Below are positions 1-5,821 of a DNA stretch of 12,494 nt, piece after piece. The position numbers and the translations under genes were made by a program. The notes below the pieces were generated by a model. That model was not told the DNA's origin. It saw only the letters and a program-made list of their open reading frames with translations, and made no database searches. The stretch comes from an uncultured Oribacterium sp. Lineage in GTDB: Bacteria; Bacillota; Clostridia; Lachnospirales; Lachnospiraceae. The stretch lies in contig CABTMH010000174.1 of the NCBI GenBank assembly GCA_902485915.1, forward strand, positions 1-12,494, read 5' to 3'. The first letter of the stretch is position 1. Every line of letters begins with the position of its first letter.

Positions 1-60
1 ATTACACGGTGAGTGGAGGATGTTGCCTTTTTCCTTACTCTTGAAAAGTCCGAACATCTG

Positions 61-1173
61 TCAAATCTCCTCTCCGTCTATATATACACTTACCAGCCTG
101 AGATCCTGATCCAGCAGCACGAAGTCCGCTCTCTTGCCAGGTTCAATGCTGCCGACCTCATCGTATATACCGATCTCTTTGGCCGGATTCTCCGTCGCAC
201 ACATGACCGCATCCTCGAGGGACAGGCCCACCGTCTTCACACAGAAGCGCATGCAGTCCATCAGATTCGTCGCAGAGCCTGCGATCGTACCATCATGGAG
301 TGTCGCGAGATTGCCCCGCACGGTAACCGGCTGACCGCCGAGGGTATACTCACCATCCTCGAGGCCCGTCGCCCGCATGCTGTCACTGATGAGGATCATC
401 CGCTGCGCACCGAACATCGCGAACGTCGCCCGGATCACCGACGGATGGATATGCACTCCATCGCAGATGAGCTCCGGATGAACCTTTTCTGCATCCCGTG
501 CCGCACCGATCACCCCCGGATTCCGGTGGTTGAGCGGCGGCATCGCGTTATAGAGATGCGTCACATGCGACGCACCATGCTCGATGGCGGCCTTCGCCTC
601 CTCGTAATCTGCCATCGTATGTGCGATGGAGACCACGACCTCATCTTTTACCTGATCGATGAACTCGAGCGCGCCCGGCTCCTCCGGTGCGATATCGACG
701 AGTCTGATCAGCCCCTTCGCCGCGCTCTGCAGCTGCCGGAACAGCTCCACATCACAGCGAAGGATATTCTCGGCAGCCTGTGCTCCCTTCTTCGCCGCGC
801 TGATGAACGGTCCCTCCATGTTGATGCCGACGAGATGTGCACCGCACTTATACGGATACGCGCCCGCGTTCTGCATCACCTGGAGAAGCTCATCCCTTGC
901 GATGGTCATCGTCGCCGGACACACGGACGTGACACCGATCGAAGCCTCATACTTCGTAATCACATCCAGTGCCTCTTCCGTGCCATCGCACATATCTGCG
1001 CCCATGCACCCGTGGAAGTGTATATCCACGAGGCCCGGAATCATGTAGAGGCCGTCTGCATTGACCACCCGCTCATCTCCGCCCTGCGCAGTGAATCGGC
1101 CATCGGCCACAGCGACATCCTTCGTTTCGAAGCGATGCTCCGCCGTATATACCTTTGCACCCTTTATAACCAT
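61..1173 (-). CDS. nagA: N-acetylglucosamine-6-phosphate deacetylase
   Basis: Cytoplasmic amidohydrolase that removes acetate from GlcNAc-6-phosphate to give glucosamine-6-phosphate, the first committed step of GlcNAc use. The 370-residue product has the usual family length (about 380). Visible motifs are the metal-binding HFHG (His52, His54) after a PGLVD strand, NMEGPF with Glu120, His185 in SIAHT, His206 in THLYNAM, and the catalytic Asp264 in ISDSMRATG. The C-terminal GSIEPGKRADFVLLD is typical of amidohydrolases. The ATG is preceded by a purine-rich GGAGCGGAGAG stretch. It lies 34 bp after the nagB stop and is the last gene of the ptsH-ptsI-nagB-nagA operon inside the window. No terminator is visible in the 60 bases after its stop, so the operon may continue beyond the edge. 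Recognition is from motifs and overall similarity, and is secure. Confidence 0.96.
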   Translation of the reverse strand: MVIKGAKVYTAEHRFETKDVAVADGRFTAQGGDERVVNADGLYMIPGLVDIHFHGCMGADMCDGTEEALDVITKYEASIGVTSVCPATMTIARDELLQVMQNAGAYPYKCGAHLVGINMEGPFISAAKKGAQAAENILRCDVELFRQLQSAAKGLIRLVDIAPEEPGALEFIDQVKDEVVVSIAHTMADYEEAKAAIEHGASHVTHLYNAMPPLNHRNPGVIGAARDAEKVHPELICDGVHIHPSVIRATFAMFGAQRMILISDSMRATGLEDGEYTLGGQPVTVRGNLATLHDGTIAGSATNLMDCMRFCVKTVGLSLEDAVMCATENPAKEIGIYDEVGSIEPGKRADFVLLDQDLRLVSVYIDGEEI

Positions 1174-1207
1174 AGCTCTCCGCTCCTATCCTCTGCCGGC
1201 CTCGGCT

Positions 1208-1939
1208 TTACAGCTCGACCTTACTGAGCGCTGCCTCGTCCGCGACGAGGGTCACATCGTTATGAAGCTGTAAAACAGATGCCGGAACCTTCGGTGTGAT
1301 CGGACCGAAGAACGCATCGTGCACGATCTGTGCCTTATCCTCGCCACTCGCGACGATCAGGATCTTCTTCGCCTGCATGATGGTCTTGATGCCCATCGTG
1401 TATGCCTGCTTCGGAACGTCGTCCGCGGAAGCGAAGAAACGCTTGTTCGCTTCGATGGTGGACTCGGTGAGATCGACACAGTGCACATCGGAATCGAAGG
1501 CCTCATCCGGCTCGTTGAAGCCGATATGACCGTTGTGACCGATGCCGAGGAGCTGCAGATCGATGCCGCCCATGGATCGGATCAGTGCGGAGTAGCGTCT
1601 GCACTCCTTCTCGGAATCCATCTCCATACCGTTCGGAAGATGTGTGCTCTCTACCGGGAGATTCACATGATCGAACAGATTCTCATGCATGAAGTAGTAG
1701 TAGCTCTGGTCGTTGTCACGTGGCAGCCCCTTATACTCGTCGAGGTTCACGGTGCGGACCTCGGAAAAATCGAGATCACCCTTCTGGTACCACTCCACCA
1801 GCTGCTTATATAAACCGATCGGTGTGGATCCGGTCGCGAGGCCGAGTACACAGTCCGGCTTCATAATCACCTGTGCAGAAACGATATTTGCAGCCTTACG
1901 GCTCATGTCCTGATAGTCCTTCGCTCTGTAAATTCTCAT
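1208..1939 (-). CDS. nagB: Glucosamine-6-phosphate deaminase
   Basis: Converts glucosamine-6-phosphate to fructose-6-phosphate and ammonia, feeding amino sugars into glycolysis. The protein of 243 residues matches the family length. It shows the phosphate-binding GLATGSTPIGLY (residues 33-44), NLDEY with the catalytic Asp67, and GIGHNGHIGFNEP, where Asn136, His138 and Glu143 correspond to the catalytic relay of NagB enzymes. An upstream in-frame extension of 23 residues is possible, but it would overlap ptsI and look unlike the family. The start at 1939 gives the canonical MRIYRAKDY and has a GGGAG ribosome binding site 8 nt upstream. The gap to the ptsI stop is only 13 bp, and nagA follows after 34 bp, so the genes are co-transcribed. 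Many Gram-positive NagB enzymes of this short type lack the C-terminal allosteric extension of the E. coli enzyme. Confidence 0.97.
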   Translation of the reverse strand: MRIYRAKDYQDMSRKAANIVSAQVIMKPDCVLGLATGSTPIGLYKQLVEWYQKGDLDFSEVRTVNLDEYKGLPRDNDQSYYYFMHENLFDHVNLPVESTHLPNGMEMDSEKECRRYSALIRSMGGIDLQLLGIGHNGHIGFNEPDEAFDSDVHCVDLTESTIEANKRFFASADDVPKQAYTMGIKTIMQAKKILIVASGEDKAQIVHDAFFGPITPKVPASVLQLHNDVTLVADEAALSKVEL

Positions 1940-1947
1940 GATATCTA

Positions 1948-1952
1948 CTCCC
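1948..1952 (-). promoter_or_regulatory. Ribosome binding site of nagB
   Basis: Minus-strand GGGAG placed directly after the ptsI stop codon and 8 nt before the ATG at 1939. It decides the start: the longer in-frame start at 2008 lies inside ptsI and adds residues without resemblance to the family. Confidence 0.8.
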
Positions 1953-3572
1953 TCACTCCATCTCACAAATCTTACTGCGCACGCTGAGCACCATGGATGG
2001 TGCGACACTCAGCTCATCGATGCCCATCTCGACGAAACGCTCCGTCAGTGTCGTGTCTGCACCGAGCTCACCGCAGATGCCGGCCCACTTTCCTGCCTTA
2101 TGCGCACCGTCGATGGTCATCTGTATCATCCGAAGAACCGCCTCATGATGCGGATTATAGAAATCGTCCAGCTTCTCATTCTGGCGATCGATCGCAAGTG
2201 TATACTGCGTGAGGTCGTTGGTGCCGATACTGAAGAAATCGACGAGCTGTGCCAGCTCCTCACAGATCATCACCGCCGCCGGGGTCTCGATCATGATACC
2301 CTGCTCCGGAATCGCATACGGGATATGCTCTCTCTCTAGCTCCGCTACCACTTCTGCGACGATGTCCTTAATCCGAAGCACCTCGTCGGTCGAGATGATC
2401 ATCGGATACATGATGGCGAGGTTTCCGTACTTCGCTGCACGAAGCATTGCACGGAGCTGTGTCTTGAACACCTCCGGCTGCTTCAGACAGATACGGATCG
2501 CACGGTAACCCATCGCCGGGTTATCCTCCTGTCCGAGTCCGAGGTAATCGACGTTCTTATCCGCACCGATGTCGAGCGTACGGATGATGACCTTCTTTCC
2601 GGCCATCGTCTGCAGCACCTGGCGGTACGCGTTAAACTGTTCATTCTCATCCGGCAGCGCGGTCTTTCCGAGATACAGAAACTCGCTGCGGAACAGGCCG
2701 ATGCCCTCCGCGTCATTTTCCTGCACATATGCGACATCCGAAACACTGCCGATGTTCGCATATACATTTACCTTTCGTCCGCTCTTCGTTACGGAAGCGC
2801 GTCCCTTATAGTTTGCGAGCAGTTCTTTCTGCTTCTTCGCCTTCTCCTGCCTCTCACGGGCAGCTGCGATTTCCGCCTCATCCGGATCGACATAGAAAAC
2901 AGCATCCTTACCATCAACGATGGCCATCGTGCCGGAGTGAAGCTTTTCGAGGTCCATCGACACACCGATCAGTGCCGGGATGTTCATCATACGCGCGAGG
3001 ATCGCGGTATGGGAGTTCGTCGAGCCATGGACGGTGACGAACGCGAGGATCTTCGTCTTATCCATCTGCACCGTTTCACTCGGTGTCAGGTCATCCGCCA
3101 CGATGATGGACGGCGTCATATGCGCCCAGTCAAGTTCCTCCTCACCGCTCAGATTCCGAATCAGACGATTTGAGATATCCTTCACATCTGCGGAACGCGC
3201 CTGCATATACTCATCATCCATATTCGCGAAGATCTCCGCGAAGTTATCTCCGGTGACCGCCACCGCGTACTCAGCATTGACCTCCTCCGTCTCGATCATC
3301 GAGTGGATCGCATCCTGATAGTCCTCATCCTCGAGCATCATCTGATGCACCTCGAAGATCTGCGCGTTCACCTCACCGACCTCCTGGAGGGCCTTCTCAT
3401 AGAGCGCACCGAGCTGGGCCTGCGCCTGCTCTTTCGCGGCCTCGAGACGCTCGAGCTCTGCCGCGGTGTCCTCGATATGACAGCGCTTCACGATGTCATC
3501 CTTTTTCTTCAGAACATTGATCGGACCGATCGCCGTTCCCTTATAAACGGACTTTCCGATGTACTTTTCCAT
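1953..3572 (-). CDS. ptsI: PTS Enzyme I (phosphoenolpyruvate-protein phosphotransferase)
   Basis: Takes phosphate from PEP on a histidine and passes it to HPr, the first step of all PTS sugar import; cytoplasmic and dimeric in known members. At 539 residues it is somewhat shorter than the common 570-575, but all core motifs are present. The phospho-His domain has VADDLTPSET (158-167) and GSTNSHTAILAR with His188 as phosphorylation site. The PEP-binding barrel has GLFRSEFLY (292-300), TLDIGADKN (332-340), GTNDLTQY (450-457) and the catalytic Cys500 in AGICGELGAD. The HPr-binding helices are residues about 30-140. The ATG at 3572 has an AGAGGA ribosome binding site 7-8 nt upstream and starts 35 bp after the ptsH stop; nagB follows after 13 bp. 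The end at SVRSKICEME is close to the usual family end, so the shortness is not an obvious truncation. Confidence 0.97.
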   Translation of the reverse strand: MEKYIGKSVYKGTAIGPINVLKKKDDIVKRCHIEDTAAELERLEAAKEQAQAQLGALYEKALQEVGEVNAQIFEVHQMMLEDEDYQDAIHSMIETEEVNAEYAVAVTGDNFAEIFANMDDEYMQARSADVKDISNRLIRNLSGEEELDWAHMTPSIIVADDLTPSETVQMDKTKILAFVTVHGSTNSHTAILARMMNIPALIGVSMDLEKLHSGTMAIVDGKDAVFYVDPDEAEIAAARERQEKAKKQKELLANYKGRASVTKSGRKVNVYANIGSVSDVAYVQENDAEGIGLFRSEFLYLGKTALPDENEQFNAYRQVLQTMAGKKVIIRTLDIGADKNVDYLGLGQEDNPAMGYRAIRICLKQPEVFKTQLRAMLRAAKYGNLAIMYPMIISTDEVLRIKDIVAEVVAELEREHIPYAIPEQGIMIETPAAVMICEELAQLVDFFSIGTNDLTQYTLAIDRQNEKLDDFYNPHHEAVLRMIQMTIDGAHKAGKWAGICGELGADTTLTERFVEMGIDELSVAPSMVLSVRSKICEME

Positions 3573-3607
3573 TTTCTGTCCTCTCAGATTTTATGCCGAT
3601 CGATGAA

Positions 3608-3865
3608 TCACAGATTTTCCTGGAAAAAGCTTTCGAGTGCCTCGAACGCAGCATTCTCATCCGGACCCTCGACCTGTACGGTCACCTCATCGCCCTGCTT
3701 GACGCCCATGCTCATGATGGCGATCAGCTTGCCGGCAGCTGCGGTCTTTCCCCTGCAGGAAAGTGTCACCGCACTCTCGAACTTCTTCGCTTCCTTCACC
3801 AGTAATCCGGCTGGTCTCGCATGCAGTCCGATCTCATCCTTAATCACATAAGAAAATTCCTTCAT
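3608..3865 (-). CDS. ptsH: HPr phosphocarrier protein, His15 type with Lys at position 46
   Basis: Small cytoplasmic carrier (85 residues, normal length) that moves phosphate from Enzyme I to sugar-specific EIIA domains. The active-site motif GLHARPAG carries His15 and Arg17. The second conserved block reads GKLIAIMSMGVKQGDEV, which aligns without gaps to the family pattern around the regulatory Ser46 but has Lys46 there. In Firmicutes Ser46 is the target of HPr kinase, and HPr(Ser-P) is the CcpA corepressor; this protein keeps the transport role but should not be phosphorylated at that position. It is first in the ptsH-ptsI-nagB-nagA operon, with an AGGA ribosome binding site 10 nt before the ATG. 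A catabolite-repression-only Crh protein is excluded because Crh lacks His15. Other HPr copies elsewhere in the genome are possible. Confidence 0.96.
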   Translation of the reverse strand: MKEFSYVIKDEIGLHARPAGLLVKEAKKFESAVTLSCRGKTAAAGKLIAIMSMGVKQGDEVTVQVEGPDENAAFEALESFFQENL

Positions 3866-3891
3866 TTGTATCGCATCCTTTCTTACTGCTC

Positions 3892-3918
3892 AAAAAAAGC
3901 CGCGGTCAAACGGGCTTT
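3892..3918 (-). terminator. Possible leader terminator (attenuator) before ptsH
   Basis: On the minus strand AAAGCC pairs with GGCTTT, with an inner CG/CG pair across a one-base bulge, followed directly by a T run (seven T in all, four unpaired). It lies between the predicted promoter (-10 at 3981-3986) and the ptsH start, about 26 nt before the ATG. The stem is short, so it could be a weak terminator, an attenuator or chance. In Bacillus, pts leaders are controlled by antitermination (GlcT), but I could not identify a matching antiterminator sequence here. Confidence 0.35.
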
Positions 3919-3948
3919 AAAATACGGTTTTTGTGCACTTTTTAATCG

Positions 3949-3961
3949 TCACAAATTGTGA
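3949..3961. promoter_or_regulatory. Palindrome TCACA-N3-TGTGA in the ptsH leader
   Basis: TCACAAATTGTGA has perfect 5-bp arms around a 3-base centre. It falls roughly 13-25 bases after the predicted start of the ptsH operon transcript, a position suited to an operator. The regulator is unknown. The half-sites are those of CRP-like sites but in inverted order, so a CRP site is not claimed. Confidence 0.35.
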
Positions 3962-3980
3962 AATAATTAACTTTTATAAT

Positions 3981-4009
3981 ATTTTAACAATTATTTTAGA
4001 ATTTGTCTA
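3981..4009 (-). promoter_or_regulatory. Sigma-A-type promoter of the ptsH-ptsI-nagB-nagA operon
   Basis: Minus strand TAGACA (4009-4004) and TAAAAT (3986-3981) are separated by 17 bp; each box differs from consensus by one base. The surrounding DNA is strongly AT-rich compared with the genes. It predicts a leader of roughly 110 nt before ptsH. Confidence 0.6.
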
Positions 4010-4027
4010 TCATTTTGCCCGTATTTA

Positions 4028-4074
4028 TGACGATTTTGTCACATAAAGCGCTTACACCAACGTGATTTCGTCAC
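4028..4074. promoter_or_regulatory. Cre-like site flanked by GTGAC-type repeats, upstream of the ptsH promoter
   Basis: Positions 4056-4043 read on the minus strand as TGTAAGCGCTTTAT, matching the CcpA cre consensus TGWAANCGNTNWCA at all fixed positions except the last two. It sits about 35 bp upstream of the -35 box, a place where CcpA sites usually activate. On either side lie two related inverted elements: TGAC-N6-GTCA (4028-4041) and GTGA-N5-TCAC (4062-4074). On the minus strand they share the core GTGAC(A/G)AAATC. Either CcpA or an unidentified regulator of the operon could bind here. No binding is proven. Confidence 0.4.
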
Positions 4075-4162
4075 TTCCCGAAAACTTCTTCTTTTATTCT
4101 CTCTGGTTTTCAGCAGCATAACTCTTAAGAATATATCCTTTCGCTCGATTTTTAATCCGAAT

Positions 4163-4195
4163 GCTTATGGGGTCTGCTTATGGGGTCTGACCCCC
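4163..4195. repeat. Tandem 13-bp repeat ending in a GGGGTC-T-GACCCC palindrome
   Basis: GCTTATGGGGTCT occurs twice head to tail (4163-4175 and 4176-4188). The second copy runs on into GACCCCC, so GGGGTC-T-GACCCC forms a 6-bp-arm palindrome at about 4182-4194. It lies between the MATE terminator and the ptsH promoter, outside any gene. Palindromes of this kind are reminiscent of dispersed REP-like elements mobilised by Y1 transposases, but no transposase lies in the window. The 4075-4162 stretch upstream of the ptsH regulatory sites shows nothing else I can name. Confidence 0.6.
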
Positions 4196-4212
4196 TTACG
4201 AAATTCTCAAGA

Positions 4213-4249
4213 CAGAAAAAGAGCCGCCCGGAAATGTCCGGACAGCTCT
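4213..4249 (-). terminator. Rho-independent terminator of the MATE gene
   Basis: Minus strand AGAGCTGTCCGGA pairs with TCCGGGCGGCTCT, a 13-bp stem with two G-U pairs and loop CATT, followed by a T run. It begins 13 bp after the MATE stop codon and separates that gene from the pts-nag operon. Confidence 0.9.
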
Positions 4250-4262
4250 CGTCATGTCTTCG

Positions 4263-5612
4263 TTAATGCTGATAGATCCGCATCGCTTTTTTATAGATGC
4301 GGACGAAATAGATGATTTCTGCGATGGCCGTCAGTCCCCAGGAGAACGGATACAGAAGATACAGTGACGGAATCGTATGGAAATATGCAAAGATCGTATA
4401 CACCCAGATCACACGGAACACACAGGAGCCGAGCACCACGAGGATGGTCGGCACGACGGTCTCCCCGAGGCCGCGGCAGGCGGCGATGGTGCAGTCCATG
4501 AAGGCCGAGATGCAGTAGGCGAGTCCCATGACACCGATTCGCTTCATGCCTGCATCGATGACGGCCGGTTCCGTCGTAAACAGTGCGAGGAACTCGCGTC
4601 CGAACAGCAGCAGGCTGCCACCGAGCACGAGGCCGATGGCGAAGGAATACGCCATGCTGATGAAGAAGCTCTTCTTCACACGCTCGACCTTTCCGGCGCC
4701 ATAGTTCTGGCTCATAAAGCTTGCGCAGGCCATATAAATGGCGGCCATGGCATCATAGATCAGGTTGTCTGCATTGGCCGCTGCCGAGTTTCCCTTCACC
4801 ATCAGCGAATCGAAGGAGTTGACGCCGGCCTGGATGAACAGATTAGCGAAGGCGAACACGGCGTTCTGAAGCCCCGCCGGCACACCGATCATCAGCACGC
4901 GCTGCCCGATCGTCCGATCGAACTTCAGCTCCCGCAGGTGGAGCGCATAGCAGTCCTGCACCTTCGTCAGGGCATGAAGGATCAGTCCCGCGGATACACA
5001 CTGTGAAATCGCACTCGCCAGCGCGACGCCGACGACGCTCAGATGACACACGATGACGAAGAACAGATTCAGCATCACGTTCAGCACGCCCGCGATCGCG
5101 AGGTAGATCAGTGGCTTCTTCGTATCACCGATCGCGCTGAAGACCGCATTACCGTAGTTGTACAGTGCGAGCGCCGGCATACCGAGGAAGTAGACCCGGA
5201 GGTACATGACTGCGCCCGGCAGCAGATCCGGCTTCGTGTTGATGGTTTTCAGCAATGCAGGCGACCCGAAGAGTCCGACGAGCAGGAGGATCACGCCGGC
5301 GAATAGGCTGATGATCAGCGACGACCCGACCGTCTTTTTCACATCCTGCGCACGACCGGCACCGTAATAGCGCGCGACCAGCACGTTGATGCCACCACCG
5401 AGGCCGATCAGAAAGCCTGTAAACAGTGTGACGAAGATGCTCGTAGAGCCTACCGCTCCGAGCGCGGTCGAGCCCGCGAAACGTCCGACGATCGCGACAT
5501 CCGATATGTTAAACAGCACCTGCAAAAGGTTCGACAGCATCAGTGGCAGACTCACGAAGAGAATCTGCTTCGCCAGTGGCCCCTCCGTCAGACTGATTGC
5601 CTTTTTCATCAT
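4263..5612 (-). CDS. MATE-family multidrug/cation efflux transporter
   Basis: Integral membrane antiporter predicted to export drugs or cationic compounds using a proton or sodium gradient. The 449 residues, including about twelve hydrophobic segments in two six-helix halves, fit the family. The N-terminal LTEGPLAKQILFVSLPLMLSNLLQ, the NISDVAIVGRFAG segment and GLGGGINVLVARYYGAG are typical of MATE proteins related to the MepA/DinF branches. The second half repeats the pattern with FMSQNYGAGKVERVKKS around residue 300. The ORF begins with two Met codons; the AGAGGG ribosome binding site is 4 nt from the first and 7 nt from the second (5609), so the second gives better spacing. It has its own promoter and terminator and is monocistronic. 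The true substrate cannot be read from the sequence, and no dedicated regulator gene is adjacent. Confidence 0.93.
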   Translation of the reverse strand: MMKKAISLTEGPLAKQILFVSLPLMLSNLLQVLFNISDVAIVGRFAGSTALGAVGSTSIFVTLFTGFLIGLGGGINVLVARYYGAGRAQDVKKTVGSSLIISLFAGVILLLVGLFGSPALLKTINTKPDLLPGAVMYLRVYFLGMPALALYNYGNAVFSAIGDTKKPLIYLAIAGVLNVMLNLFFVIVCHLSVVGVALASAISQCVSAGLILHALTKVQDCYALHLRELKFDRTIGQRVLMIGVPAGLQNAVFAFANLFIQAGVNSFDSLMVKGNSAAANADNLIYDAMAAIYMACASFMSQNYGAGKVERVKKSFFISMAYSFAIGLVLGGSLLLFGREFLALFTTEPAVIDAGMKRIGVMGLAYCISAFMDCTIAACRGLGETVVPTILVVLGSCVFRVIWVYTIFAYFHTIPSLYLLYPFSWGLTAIAEIIYFVRIYKKAMRIYQH

Positions 5613-5678
5613 GAATCCCTCTACTCTTCTCTATTTTCACGGTTCAGCTATAACCGAAAATGAACACAAACATTCCTG

Positions 5679-5707
5679 TTTATATCAGCTTTTCAAACCT
5701 TTGTGAA
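5679..5707 (-). promoter_or_regulatory. Sigma-A-type promoter of the MATE gene
   Basis: Minus strand TTCACA (5707-5702) and TATAAA (5684-5679) with a 17-bp spacer; each box has one mismatch to consensus. It lies downstream of the terminator of the preceding gene and implies a leader of about 60 nt. Confidence 0.6.
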
Positions 5708-5735
5708 GAGGATTTCCGTTTATTTTTCGGTACAT

Positions 5736-5779
5736 AAAAGCAAAACAGGACAGCCGGATGTCACTCCACGCTGTCCTGT
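5736..5779 (-). terminator. Rho-independent terminator of the large secreted protein gene
   Basis: A perfect 10-bp stem, ACAGGACAGC (5745-5754) and GCTGTCCTGT (5770-5779), encloses a 15-base loop. On the minus strand it is followed by TTTTGCTTTT. It starts about 42 bp after the stop codon at 5822 and lies just before the MATE promoter. Confidence 0.8.
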
Positions 5780-5821
5780 CTTTCTGATTTATATCTTCTG
5801 TACCATAAGTATATTCCGTAC

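Noticed and set aside
1..60. Terminator after nagA
   Set aside because: Only 5-bp arms could be found and no T run follows them; the operon end cannot be placed in the window.
13..1227. Plus-strand 404-codon open frame opposite nagA
   Set aside because: It is antisense to a secure nagA, is rich in Arg and His as expected of a shadow frame, and has no family resemblance.
2483..2767. Minus-strand Arg-rich 94-codon frame within ptsI
   Set aside because: Out-of-frame shadow of ptsI, with Arg/Ser-rich low-quality composition.
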